Assembly (NCBI RefSeq): GCF_009711405.1 | Contig: NZ_SMLW01000671.1 | Location: 1 to 55,204 of the forward strand | Direction: 5' to 3' | DNA from: Fulvivirga kasyanovii | Lineage (GTDB): Bacteria > Bacteroidota > Bacteroidia > Cytophagales > Cyclobacteriaceae | Length of the DNA: 55,204 nt | In this document: positions 13,604 to 21,963 of the stretch, piece after piece | How the letters are laid out: each line of letters begins with the position of its first letter | How positions within the stretch are numbered: the first letter of the stretch is position 1 | Translations under genes and position numbers: made by a program | The notes under the pieces: generated by a model | Told to the model about the DNA's origin: nothing | The model's database searches: none | Seen by the model: only the letters and a program-made list of their open reading frames with translations

Positions 13604-14863
13604 TCACATAACTTTAGAAATGTCTCCAATGACTATCCAGATCATTAGCAGGATTACCATAAAGTAACTGGCCCGGATCAGGTTGTTATAAGTGGAAAGC
13701 TTAAACCGCTCTTTTGTTATGGCCTCATAGGCAAGGGGAATGCTTTGCCAAAAGGCAGCACGGGGAAGAGGAAGTAGATTGAAGAATGCGGTAACCATTG
13801 CCAGCAATCCTGTAATCCTCCAGAACCTTAGCCATTGAAATCCTCCGTAGGCTTGAGCCACACCAATAGGACCGGAGTGCCGCCTACTTACCACTTTCCC
13901 TCCCAATAATCCGGTAAATGCTTTTATATTTAAATCTATTAATCTAAAAGCCTGCTGAGTACCTTTAATGATCGATTCTCCAAAGGTGTTTTCATAGGTG
14001 GTGAATTCTGGAGTCATAAAAAATATTCCCATGGCTTCATTTGCAGGTAAGAATAAAGTTTTGCTAATAAGGGAGGAGTCTCGTCTGATCAGAAGCCTCA
14101 TTGTATCCGATTCAACATTAGTCCGTATTTCATGTAAATCATTAGTTGAAAACACTTTATGATCATTAATCTCAATTAAATGGTCACCCTTCTTTAATCC
14201 AGCTTTGTCGGCAGAAGACGAAGGATCGACCTCCATGATTACAGGAGGGGTTATCAGGTTTAAAAAGGGTTCGTAAGATGATTGGATTACATCAGGTTCA
14301 ATACTGATATTCAGTGTGTCGTTTAATCTTACAACTGTATAGGTAGTTCTTTTATTAACTTCTGTGAGTTCTGATATGCTCTCATAATCGTTGCCGTTTA
14401 TTTTTATGATCTGATCTCCGTTTTTAAAGCCGTATTGCATAGCAGTCTCAGAGGGTGCAAAGCCATATTTATTGGCGGTATCTTTTGAAATATAGTATTC
14501 CTTTTCGAGAAAGGTGGTAAAAATGGAACATGCAATGCCCATCAATATCAGTGATATGGTGCCTCCTAATGCTACCAGCGACCTTTTCCATACGGGGTGA
14601 TCAAAAAATTGCCAGGCGAGATCAACTCTTGTTCGCTCAGAGCCTTCAATCTTATAAATTTTAGCCAGGCCGATGATTGGAATATATATCCCAAAAGAAA
14701 GCCGGGTGCCATAAATGGTTATTTCAAAAATTTTAGGGTTGAACCCAAAGAAATAATGAGCGTGATGGATCTTCCACAGTATAGCCCACATAAGCCACCC
14801 AATATGATAAACCAGATTAAGAATTATGAATGAAAGTAATACAAGAATTAAAGCCATAAGCAC
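13604..14863 (-). CDS. M50/RseP-like site-2 protease homologue lacking the catalytic motifs (pseudoenzyme)
   Basis: This 419-aa membrane protein has the RseP plan: an N-terminal helix, two PDZ domains at about 130-190 (MQYGFKNGDQIIKINGND) and 210-275 (ADKAGLKKGDHLIEINDH), the conserved SGPIGVAQAYGG, and a C-terminal helix with FFNLLPLP. The zinc motif HExGH is replaced by YHIGW at residues 19-23, and the usual LDG after NLLPxP reads RAAFW (368-372). All metal ligands are thus absent, yet the frame is intact, so it is a maintained pseudoprotease rather than a decayed gene. It runs opposite to the RNA-repair genes and is flanked by direct repeats. Confidence 0.8.
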   Translation of the reverse strand: MLMALILVLLSFIILNLVYHIGWLMWAILWKIHHAHYFFGFNPKIFEITIYGTRLSFGIYIPIIGLAKIYKIEGSERTRVDLAWQFFDHPVWKRSLVALGGTISLILMGIACSIFTTFLEKEYYISKDTANKYGFAPSETAMQYGFKNGDQIIKINGNDYESISELTEVNKRTTYTVVRLNDTLNISIEPDVIQSSYEPFLNLITPPVIMEVDPSSSADKAGLKKGDHLIEINDHKVFSTNDLHEIRTNVESDTMRLLIRRDSSLISKTLFLPANEAMGIFFMTPEFTTYENTFGESIIKGTQQAFRLIDLNIKAFTGLLGGKVVSRRHSGPIGVAQAYGGFQWLRFWRITGLLAMVTAFFNLLPLPRAAFWQSIPLAYEAITKERFKLSTYNNLIRASYFMVILLMIWIVIGDISKVM

Positions 14864-14886
14864 CGAATTAAACTGTGAAGGTAATA

Positions 14887-15055
14887 GGAAATTTTGAATC
14901 GCTTGTTTTTTTGTGCGTGTAAATAAGTTGTCTGGGGACAGCTCGGGGGTTCTCTCTCCTGTGTCTGTCCCCAGACAGACACGAGCAGCGCATTTTCGAT
15001 ATGGAGGGTATTTCCTTCTGCCCAGTGCCCCTGAACAATTAAAGCTTTACCAAAC
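14887..15055. repeat. direct repeat copy 2, right of the M50 gene
   Basis: It starts GGAAATTTTGAATCGC, like the exonuclease 3' end in copy 1, and ends CTTTACCAAAC. It carries one palindrome unit fewer than copy 1 and still has the full terminator hairpin at its right end, which copy 1 lacks. This suggests that copy 2 keeps the original downstream flank of the exonuclease gene and that the M50 segment was inserted with duplication of this flank. Confidence 0.85.
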
Positions 15056-15084
15056 TTTCGGAAGTTTAGTAAAGCCGGTTTTTT
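15044..15084 (+). terminator. rho-independent terminator
   Basis: A 14-bp stem with one mismatch (GCTTTACCAAACTT with AAGTTTAGTAAAGC) around TCGG is followed by a T6 run at 15079-15084. It would end plus-strand transcription before the rtcB promoter, separating rtcB from the array-slipin-exonuclease unit. Confidence 0.8.
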
Positions 15085-15150
15085 GGCTACTATTCCAAAT
15101 TAGTTTTCTACTTAAAGAGATGGTTTATCAAAGCGTGTGTATCGAATAAT

Positions 15151-15170
15151 GGTCTGTCGGGGGACAGACC
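15151..15170. repeat. REP-like palindrome
   Basis: GGTCTGTC and GACAGACC enclose GGGG. It is a single further member of the GTCTG(G/T)C(C/G)CC palindrome family seen in the two direct repeats. Confidence 0.6.
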
Positions 15171-15214
15171 AAGGGAAGGACCATGTTCTGAAAAATTCTT
15201 AAAATAATTTTTAC

Positions 15215-15250
15215 TACGCAAAAACACTGCGTATATGCGTGGTTACTTTG
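15215..15250 (+). promoter_or_regulatory. operator plus -7 element of rtcB
   Basis: TACGCA (15215-15220) and TGCGTA (15228-15233) form a perfect inverted repeat with the 7-nt spacer AAAACAC. Nine bases later comes TTACTTTG (15243-15250), a near-consensus -7 element. The layout and much of the sequence equal the site at 10496-10531. The rtcB ATG starts 5 bp after the -7 element, so the mRNA may be leaderless or translation may start at the fourth codon. Confidence 0.75.
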
Positions 15251-15254
15251 GATC

Positions 15255-16676
15255 ATGAAAGAAATGAAAACAAACATTACAGGAAAAGAACTACTTGATT
15301 TAGGATACCCTGAAGGAAAAGTAATAGGTATAGCTCTCGAAACAGTTGAGCAATATTTTGAATCTAATGATATAGACCAAACCTCCAGAGCACTAAAATC
15401 AGTGCTTTTGAAACCGGAAGATTTTGTTAATGATAAGCAATTATCGGCTATTGCTCAGGAGTTGTTGAAGCCTAAAGATGATGTATTGCCGCTAAGGGAT
15501 ACACCTGATCTTTATAAGGTATATGGAGCGGAAGGTATTGAGCAGGGGGCAGTGAAGCAGATAGAAATGGCTATGAGGCTTCCTGTAGCACGTGCCGGGG
15601 CTTTGATGCCTGATGCTCATCAGGGCTATGGTTTACCGATCGGTGGTGTGCTGGCTACGGAAAATGCCGTTATTCCTTATGGAGTAGGTGTTGACATTGG
15701 TTGCAGAATGTGCATGACTATCTATGATATTCCCGAAAGCATTTTGTCAGAGCGTAAGGATGACCTGAAGAAAATGTTGATCAGAAATACCAAGTTCGGA
15801 AGAGCAACCTTTTCCAGACCAAAAGATCATGAAGTGCTGGAAAACCCATTGTTTAACGAGATCAAACTGATAGGAGGTCTAAAAGACAAGGCTGCATCAC
15901 AGATCGGTTCTTCAGGAGGTGGCAATCATTTTGTTGAGTTCGGTATCACTGAAATTGAAGATCCGGATAATGAATTCAAACTACCGGTAGGAAGATACCT
16001 GGCCTTGCTTTCACACTCCGGCTCAAGAGGATTTGGAGGAGCCATAGCGCAGCACTATACCAAACTGGCTATGAGCAAGTGTAAGCTGCCCCACGAGGCA
16101 AGGCACCTGGCCTGGCTTGACCTGAACACTGAAGAAGGGCAGGAGTACTGGCTGGCCATGAACCTTGCGGGTGATTACGCTTCGGCTTGCCACCACCAGA
16201 TCCATGAGAGGATGGCTGTTGGCCTGAGAGCGACGCCGGTGGCTATGGTCGAAAACCATCATAATTTTGCATGGAAGGAGAAAGACCATCAGGGCAATGA
16301 GATCATTGTACATAGAAAAGGGGCTACTCCGGCCGGAAAAGGTGTGCTGGGTATTATTCCGGGATCAATGACAGCTCCGGGATATATTGTGAGGGGCAAA
16401 GGAGAGGAGTCATCTATCAACTCAGCTTCTCATGGTGCCGGACGGGCTATGTCCAGAACTCAGGCCAAGAACACATTGGATAAGCAGGCGGTAGTAAAAC
16501 ACATCCATGCTGCCGGTGTGGAAGTGATCGGCTCCGGCATTGACGAGGCACCGATGGCTTATAAGGACATTAAGCAGGTTATGGAGTCTCAAAAGGATTT
16601 GGTAGATGTAGTGGGCTCGTTTCAACCCCAAATTGTAAGAATGTGTGGAGACGATAAATTTCAGGAGGTAGATTAA
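15255..16676 (+). CDS. rtcB: RNA ligase RtcB
   Basis: RtcB joins RNA 2',3'-cyclic phosphate or 3'-phosphate ends to 5'-OH ends using GTP and Mn2+. The 473-aa product has the usual length and all core residues: DAHQGYG, GVGVDIGCRM (D147, C150), GGGNHFVEFG (H225), SHSGSRG (H254), MVENHHNFAW (H335) and the guanylylated His in SASHGAGR (H393). Met1 or Met4 may be the start. The RlaP-type gene starts 2 bp after its stop, so these are co-transcribed. No archease, RtcA or RtcR gene is in the window; control seems to rest on the inverted-repeat operator shared with the tRNA-like array. Confidence 0.97.
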   Translation: MKEMKTNITGKELLDLGYPEGKVIGIALETVEQYFESNDIDQTSRALKSVLLKPEDFVNDKQLSAIAQELLKPKDDVLPLRDTPDLYKVYGAEGIEQGAVKQIEMAMRLPVARAGALMPDAHQGYGLPIGGVLATENAVIPYGVGVDIGCRMCMTIYDIPESILSERKDDLKKMLIRNTKFGRATFSRPKDHEVLENPLFNEIKLIGGLKDKAASQIGSSGGGNHFVEFGITEIEDPDNEFKLPVGRYLALLSHSGSRGFGGAIAQHYTKLAMSKCKLPHEARHLAWLDLNTEEGQEYWLAMNLAGDYASACHHQIHERMAVGLRATPVAMVENHHNFAWKEKDHQGNEIIVHRKGATPAGKGVLGIIPGSMTAPGYIVRGKGEESSINSASHGAGRAMSRTQAKNTLDKQAVVKHIHAAGVEVIGSGIDEAPMAYKDIKQVMESQKDLVDVVGSFQPQIVRMCGDDKFQEVD

Positions 16677-16678
16677 TA

Positions 16679-17434
16679 ATGGAAACTTTAATAAAACAGA
16701 AACTCAAAGCAATAGAAAAACAAAAAGGAGTGAAGGTGCTCTATGCCTGTGAGTCCGGCTCAAGGGCATGGGGTTTTCCCTCTCCGGATAGCGATTATGA
16801 TGTCCGGTTTATTTATGCTCATGATCTTGACTGGAGTTTGTCCATCAGAAAGAGAAAGGACACTATAGATCTCCCTGTCAATGACTTGCTTGATATTGGC
16901 GGCTGGGAAGTGGGAAAGGCATTGAAGTTGTTATGGAAGTCCAACGGGCCATTTCTGGAGTGGATGCAATCTCCTATAGTTTACCATGCTGATGATTCAT
17001 TTACCAGTATGATAAAGGAATTGTGTCCGTACTATTTTTCACCCATCGCATTGATGCATCACTATCAAAGTATGGCGAAAAAGTATTATGAAGCCTGTCA
17101 GGGGCAAAAGGAGGTCAAACTTAAACGGTACTTCTATGCTCTGCGGGCGGCAATGGCGGGCAAGTGGATAAGGGAAAAAGGCTCAATGTCTCCCATACAA
17201 TTGACCAAAATGCTTGTATTGGCAGATGAACCCGTTTGCAGGAGGATTTATGAATTGATCGATGTTAAATCCTGCCAAAGCGAAGGTTATGTTCATCCCG
17301 CGGAGCCATTGCTCAATGATTTCCTGGCACAGACTATTCAGGATAATGACCTGATTGCGGCCAGTTTACCCTCTGCGAGGGGCGATTTTGAAAAGCTTGA
17401 CCGTTTTTACCGGGCGGTAGTTAAAAGTGTGTAA
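16679..17434 (+). CDS. RlaP-type nucleotidyltransferase 1 (DNA polymerase beta superfamily)
   Basis: This 251-aa protein has the minimal nucleotidyltransferase signature GSRAWGFPSPDSDYDVRF, with GS at 27-28 and the metal-binding pair D39 and D41. The strand with the third acidic residue (TIDLPVNDLLDIGGWEVGKAL) and a helical C-terminal half follow. It belongs to the family named RlaP for RNA-repair-associated polymerase beta-like enzymes, which is commonly encoded next to RtcB. It may add nucleotides to damaged RNA ends before ligation. It begins 2 bp after rtcB and is followed 11 bp later by a second, divergent relative. Confidence 0.88.
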   Translation: METLIKQKLKAIEKQKGVKVLYACESGSRAWGFPSPDSDYDVRFIYAHDLDWSLSIRKRKDTIDLPVNDLLDIGGWEVGKALKLLWKSNGPFLEWMQSPIVYHADDSFTSMIKELCPYYFSPIALMHHYQSMAKKYYEACQGQKEVKLKRYFYALRAAMAGKWIREKGSMSPIQLTKMLVLADEPVCRRIYELIDVKSCQSEGYVHPAEPLLNDFLAQTIQDNDLIAASLPSARGDFEKLDRFYRAVVKSV

Positions 17435-17445
17435 AACAGATAACA

Positions 17446-18507
17446 ATGACAATTGACGAACTAAAAAGGAAAAACCTGATCATATATGAATGCCTGAGTG
17501 GCAGCCATGCTTATGGGCTTTCGACTCCCGGATCTGATATCGACATCAAAGGGGTTTTTATTCTCCCTGAGGACGAGTTCTATGGCTTGAATTACGTGTC
17601 CCAGGTGAGTGATGAAAGTAATGATACGGTTTATTACGAACTGAGAAGATTTGTCGAATTGTTGTCAAAAAGTAATCCGAATATTCTTGAATTGCTATAT
17701 TCTCCAGAAGACTGTATCAGAATCATGCATCCTATATTTAAGCCCTTGAGACAGTCAGTGTTGCTGTCAAAAGAATGCAAGGAGAGCTTTGGTGGCTATG
17801 GCATAGCACAAATAAGAAAGGCCAGAGGTTTGAAAAAGAAGATACTGAACCCTGTGGAGAAAGAGCGCAAAAGTGTGCTGGACTTTTGCTATATAGCCGA
17901 GGGGCAAGGGGCTGTACCTGTTAAAGCATTTCTTAAACAGCACGGACTTAAGCAGCATGAATTCGGGCTGTCACGGATAGCCCACATGCCGGAGATGTAT
18001 GGCTTGTATCACGGAAGCGGTGAATTTAAAGGAATTGTTAAAAGTGATGAGGCTAATGATGTTTGTCTGAGTACAGTTCCGGCTGATATGGAACCTGTTG
18101 GTCTGATGTCTTTCAATAAATCTGCATACTCAGCGTACTGCAGGGAGTACAAAGCTTACTGGGACTGGGTGGAGAAACGAAATGATCAGAGGTACAACAG
18201 TACACTGAACCATGGCAAGGGCTATGATGCAAAAAACATGATGCACACAATCAGGTTACTTAATATGTGTGAGGAGATTGGCAGGGCCGGTACTTTGAAC
18301 GTCAGGAGGGAAGACAGGGAGTTTTTGCTAAGCGTTAAAAACGGCAAATATAATTATGATGACCTCCTGAGCATGGCTGAGCTAAAGCTTCAACAAATAG
18401 AGATGGTTTATCAATATTCATCATTGCCTGAGTCTCCTGAAGTGGCTATGCTTGATCAGCTATTGGTTTATATGCGCAAGGAGCTTTATAGACGCAGAAT
18501 AAAATAA
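17446..18507 (+). CDS. RlaP-type nucleotidyltransferase 2
   Basis: At 353 aa this is longer than its neighbour and only distantly similar to it. GSHAYGLSTPGSDIDIKGVF gives GS (19-20) and the D31/D33 metal pair, and YYELRRFVELLSKSNPNILELLY gives the third strand and family-typical helix. The extended C-terminal helical region (residues 120-350) contains QIRKARGLKKK and NHGKGYDAKNMMHTIRLL, rich in basic residues and likely to bind RNA. Having two paralogous nucleotidyltransferases suggests two different end-processing steps or substrates. It is the last gene of the rtcB unit; no clear terminator follows. Confidence 0.85.
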   Translation: MTIDELKRKNLIIYECLSGSHAYGLSTPGSDIDIKGVFILPEDEFYGLNYVSQVSDESNDTVYYELRRFVELLSKSNPNILELLYSPEDCIRIMHPIFKPLRQSVLLSKECKESFGGYGIAQIRKARGLKKKILNPVEKERKSVLDFCYIAEGQGAVPVKAFLKQHGLKQHEFGLSRIAHMPEMYGLYHGSGEFKGIVKSDEANDVCLSTVPADMEPVGLMSFNKSAYSAYCREYKAYWDWVEKRNDQRYNSTLNHGKGYDAKNMMHTIRLLNMCEEIGRAGTLNVRREDREFLLSVKNGKYNYDDLLSMAELKLQQIEMVYQYSSLPESPEVAMLDQLLVYMRKELYRRRIK

Positions 18508-18861
18508 AGCTCTCCGAATGGGTAGGCATAGCTGAATTGCCGTGTCTTAATTTTTAGGGGTTTTCTAATAAACATCAATCACTATCTTGATCCGGAAATG
18601 TTTTGATTTACAGATAAAGTAAATTAGTGACTTGAAAGCACAAGTTATTGATATACAGCATTTTATTGATTTAAATTTAGGCTAACCTAATTCTTGTGCA
18701 ACTATTATTTACAGCTTATGCAGAATGTTACGTTACGTTTTACCCAATCGTAACGTAGCAAGCCTAACTACGCATGCACATAGTGATATGCTATATCTCC
18801 TGGAAAAATAACTACCAAACAATGTATTTAAACAGTTGTTTGATTTTCTTAACTTTATACT
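18508..18861. promoter_or_regulatory. intergenic region with two inverted repeats upstream of the AraC gene
   Basis: TACGTTACG and CGTAACGTA (18729-18757, 11-nt spacer) form a perfect 9-bp inverted repeat. CAAACAA and TTGTTTG (18816-18842, 13-nt spacer) form a second one. TAACTTTA at 18850-18857 matches the -7 consensus in seven of eight positions and ends 4 bp before the AraC ATG. These look like operator sites, probably autoregulatory. No gene is seen in the gap. Confidence 0.55.
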
Positions 18862-19740
18862 ATGGATATTAAGACAGAAAGGTCGGTTTCCGCGTTTAAT
18901 AATGAACTTAAGCTTAAGGGGTTTAATGTTTTTCAAATTGAGCGGGATAGTAATGCTACTAAAATTTATAGTCGCAAAGATTTTTACAAGATCTGCCTGA
19001 CTACGGGTAAAAGCAGTATACACTATGCAGATCGAAGTTTTGAGCATGAGGGTACTGTTCTGTTTTTTGGTAATCCTCACATACCCTATTCATGGGAGAC
19101 CATTTCCAGAACATATGTGGGTTACACGTGCCTGTTTTCCGAAGATTTCTTAAAGCTTTCAGAACGGTCTGAAAGCATTCTTCAATCTCCTTTGTTCAAG
19201 TTAGGAGGCACACCCATTTTAACCATCAACGAGGAACAGCGGGAGTTCCTAAATGGTATATTTCGTAGAATGATTGAGGAGCAACAGACTGATTATTCTT
19301 TTAAAGACGATCTAATCCGTAATTATATCCACCTGATCATCCATGAGGCACTAAAAATGCAACCTTCTGAGAATTATGATCAGCATAAAAATGCCGCATC
19401 CCGCTTAACTTCAGTTTTTCTTGAACTTCTGGAAAGACAGTTTCCAATAGAAAGTTCTGATAATCCATTGCTTCTAAGGACACCACAGGACTATGCTGAG
19501 GACTTGTCAGTACATGTAAATTACTTAAACAAGTCGGTCAAAGAAGTGACTGGCAAATCCACATCCACTCATATTTCAGAGAGAATTTTGAGCGAAGCCA
19601 AGGCATTACTGCAACATACCAATTGGAATATCAGCGAAATCGCTTATGCACTGGGTTTTGACTACCCTACTTATTTTAACAATTTCTTTAAAAAGCTCAC
19701 CAATACCACCCCTAAAGCCATACGCATGCAGAAGGTTTGA
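18862..19740 (+). CDS. AraC-family transcriptional regulator
   Basis: This 292-aa protein has an N-terminal cupin-like sensing domain (residues 20-150, with FYKICLTTGKSSIHYADR and GTVLFFGNPHIPYSWE). The C-terminal pair of helix-turn-helix motifs is at about 195-290 (YLNKSVKEVTGKSTSTHI, WNISEIAYALGFDYPTYF, NNFFKKLTNTTPKAIR). It lies 87 bp upstream of, and in the same direction as, the detoxification-type operon, whose own -7 element sits in between, so it is probably that operon's regulator. The effector is unknown. Proteins of this type in Bacteroidota often control aldehyde- or reactive-compound-responsive genes. Confidence 0.9.
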   Translation: MDIKTERSVSAFNNELKLKGFNVFQIERDSNATKIYSRKDFYKICLTTGKSSIHYADRSFEHEGTVLFFGNPHIPYSWETISRTYVGYTCLFSEDFLKLSERSESILQSPLFKLGGTPILTINEEQREFLNGIFRRMIEEQQTDYSFKDDLIRNYIHLIIHEALKMQPSENYDQHKNAASRLTSVFLELLERQFPIESSDNPLLLRTPQDYAEDLSVHVNYLNKSVKEVTGKSTSTHISERILSEAKALLQHTNWNISEIAYALGFDYPTYFNNFFKKLTNTTPKAIRMQKV

Positions 19741-19792
19741 ATTCCTTAATTTTTGATTTGATAATCATTAACTACAGGGGTATTGTATCAGA

Positions 19793-19800
19793 TACCTTTG
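19793..19800 (+). promoter_or_regulatory. -7 promoter element of the eight-gene operon
   Basis: TACCTTTG is a perfect match to TAnnTTTG and lies 26 bp before the acetyltransferase ATG, a normal leader length. No convincing -33 TTG is at the ideal distance, which fits an activator-dependent promoter under the AraC protein upstream. Confidence 0.5.
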
Positions 19801-19826
19801 TTAAACATTATCAAAATTGAAAACCG

Positions 19827-20402
19827 ATGGATAATTCAGGCGGAAGCAATGACATTTTTGAAAGATTGAAATCCGGTGTGCCTGTCCCTATGGATGATCC
19901 CCAATACGGAAGGATCAGGCATATTGTAAATGAAACTATCAAACTGTCTAACCAACTCAATATGGCTTCGGATGTGGATGAAATCCGAGCCTGTTTAAGC
20001 AGAATAATTGGTAGAGAGGTACATGATAGTACTGTTGTCTTTACTCCATTTCATACCAATTTCGGTAAACATATTTCTTTGGGCAGGAATGTATTTATCA
20101 ACCATGCCTGTAGCTTTTTAGATCTGGGGTGCATTACCATAGAAGATGATGTAATGATCGGGCCGCGGGTAAATATCACTTCTGAAAACCACCCTGTGGA
20201 AGTGCCGGCACAAAAGACATTAGTTCCCGGTCCAGTTATTATCAGGCGCAATGCCTGGATTGGGGCCGGTGCTACCATTTTACCAGGTGTTACCGTGGGC
20301 GAAAACGCGGTGGTGGCAGCAGGAGCTGTAGTAAACAGGGATGTTCCTGCCAACACTGTTGTTGGGGGAATTCCTGCCAAGCAACTGAAAATAATCTCTT
20401 AA
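19827..20402 (+). CDS. sugar O-acetyltransferase-like (left-handed beta-helix, Maa/NodL family)
   Basis: This 191-aa protein has the hexapeptide-repeat coils of the CysE/LacA/NodL family: [47 protein letters not shown] and [17 protein letters not shown]. It has the expected active-site His in SENHPVE and the PAKQLK end. It transfers acetyl from acetyl-CoA to a hydroxyl group of a small acceptor. The N-terminal 60 residues have the Maa-type helical cap with [12 protein letters not shown]. It is the first gene of the operon; the hydrolase follows after 11 bp. Confidence 0.85.
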   Translation: MDNSGGSNDIFERLKSGVPVPMDDPQYGRIRHIVNETIKLSNQLNMASDVDEIRACLSRIIGREVHDSTVVFTPFHTNFGKHISLGRNVFINHACSFLDLGCITIEDDVMIGPRVNITSENHPVEVPAQKTLVPGPVIIRRNAWIGAGATILPGVTVGENAVVAAGAVVNRDVPANTVVGGIPAKQLKIIS

Positions 20403-20413
20403 AGGATAACAAA

Positions 20414-21481
20414 ATGGATTACTCGAAAATTATTATAGCAGGATTGCTCACATTTATGGGGCAAGCTTGCTCTGATACGCAACAAAATAATAAACCAAAA
20501 ACAGTTGATATGGAACAAGCGATAGAAAAGGATTATCTCACTTTCACCTTAAGTGATAAGGTGACTATGGAAAAAGTGCAGTATAAAAACAGGTATGGGA
20601 TAAGCGTTGCTGCCCATTTATATATTTCTAAAGATTTTGATAAATCCAGGAAATATCCGGCGGTTATTATAGGAACTCCCTATGGTGGTGTGAAAGAACA
20701 AGGAGCGGGTATATATGCTCAGAATATGGCTGAGCGCGGATTTATAGCCATGGCTTTTGACGAGTCTTTTAATGGAGAAAGTGGTGGTGAGCCCAGAAAA
20801 ACTGCTTCGCCTGATATTTTTGTAGAAGATTTCAGTGCCGGAGTAGATTTCCTTGGTACACATCCTAACGTAGACAGAGAAAAAATTGGTGCTATCGGTA
20901 TCTGTGGTAGTGGAGGCTTTGCGCTTACCGCTGCCCAGTCTGACACACGAATTAAAGCCATTGCCACTACAAGCATGTATGACATAAGCCGATTGAATCG
21001 TAAGGGGTTTATGGATAGCATGACTGATGAGCAGCATAAGCAGACTTTAAAACAAAGCAGCGAACAGCGGTGGAATGATTTTACAGAGGGCAAATATGCT
21101 AAAACCCCTTCATTCCCTGACCAGCCTCTTCCGGCGGTTCCGGAAGGGCTTGATCCCGTAACCAGTGAGTTTTTTGAATATTATGCTATGGAAAGGGGGT
21201 TTCACCCTCGCGCAACAGGAAACTTTACCGTTACCAGTAGCATAGCATTTAACAATTTTCCATTGATGAGCTACATTGAGACTATTTCACCTCGTCCGAT
21301 TCTATTGATCATGGGCGAGAATGCACATTCGAAATTCTATACTGAAGACGCTTATAAAAGGGCCGCTGAACCTAAAGAGCTGGTAGTAGTACCGGGAGCC
21401 AGACATATAGACTTATATGATAAAGTGGACTTGATTCCATTCGAAAAACTGGAATCTTTTTTCAAAGAAAACCTAAAATAA
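20414..21481 (+). CDS. alpha/beta hydrolase lipoprotein
   Basis: This 355-aa protein has an N-terminal hydrophobic stretch ending in GQACSD, a lipobox. The alpha/beta-hydrolase motifs are GTPYGGVKEQG (oxyanion region), IGICGSGGFALT (nucleophile Ser in G-x-C-x-S-G-G), LLIMGENAHSKF (acid strand) and PGARHIDLYD (catalytic His). The middle lid contains RWNDFTEGKY and FPDQPLPAVPEGL, usual in YcjY-type hydrolases. It is probably periplasmic. The substrate is unknown; the neighbours suggest an ester or lactone in a detoxification route. Confidence 0.85.
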   Translation: MDYSKIIIAGLLTFMGQACSDTQQNNKPKTVDMEQAIEKDYLTFTLSDKVTMEKVQYKNRYGISVAAHLYISKDFDKSRKYPAVIIGTPYGGVKEQGAGIYAQNMAERGFIAMAFDESFNGESGGEPRKTASPDIFVEDFSAGVDFLGTHPNVDREKIGAIGICGSGGFALTAAQSDTRIKAIATTSMYDISRLNRKGFMDSMTDEQHKQTLKQSSEQRWNDFTEGKYAKTPSFPDQPLPAVPEGLDPVTSEFFEYYAMERGFHPRATGNFTVTSSIAFNNFPLMSYIETISPRPILLIMGENAHSKFYTEDAYKRAAEPKELVVVPGARHIDLYDKVDLIPFEKLESFFKENLK

Positions 21482-21489
21482 AGTAAATC

Positions 21490-21957
21490 ATGAGGCACAT
21501 TGCAATACCATTAATCTTCGCCGTCAGCTTGCTTTTTGGTTGCCAGCAGCCAGCAGAGAATAAGTTGGACGCAATATTTCCTCAAGGGCAAAAAGGCCCC
21601 GCTGAGTATTTTACCGGCAATGCTTATAACTATGGGTTAGTACCTATGGATTCTACCTATACTACGCTTGTAGGGAATGTATATTTTGAACCGGGTGCCA
21701 GGAGCAACTGGCACACTCACCCGGCAGGACAGATCCTGATCATTACGGCTGGAAAGGGATATCACCAGATAGAAGGAGAGCCAGTTGAGGTTTTGCAAAA
21801 AGGTGATGTGATAAAATGTCCGCCCAATAAAAAACACTGGCATGGTGCCAGCCCCGATACAGGAATGCAGCAGATGTACATTGTACCAAATACTGAAAAG
21901 GGAGTGGTCAACTGGATGGAGCCGGTTTCAGACGAACAATATCAAAATATTAATTGA
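21490..21957 (+). CDS. cupin-domain lipoprotein
   Basis: This 155-aa protein has a lipobox-like LLFGCQQPAEN after a hydrophobic leader, then a single cupin. Motif 1 is [25 protein letters not shown] and motif 2 is [13 protein letters not shown], supplying three metal-binding His residues. The end NWMEPVSDEQY is almost the same as in the second cupin of this operon, so the two are paralogues, one exported and one cytosolic. It resembles the (R)-mandelonitrile-lyase-like/quercetinase-like cupin group. The hydrolase stop is 8 bp upstream. Confidence 0.85.
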   Translation: MRHIAIPLIFAVSLLFGCQQPAENKLDAIFPQGQKGPAEYFTGNAYNYGLVPMDSTYTTLVGNVYFEPGARSNWHTHPAGQILIITAGKGYHQIEGEPVEVLQKGDVIKCPPNKKHWHGASPDTGMQQMYIVPNTEKGVVNWMEPVSDEQYQNIN

Positions 21958-21963
21958 AGCATT

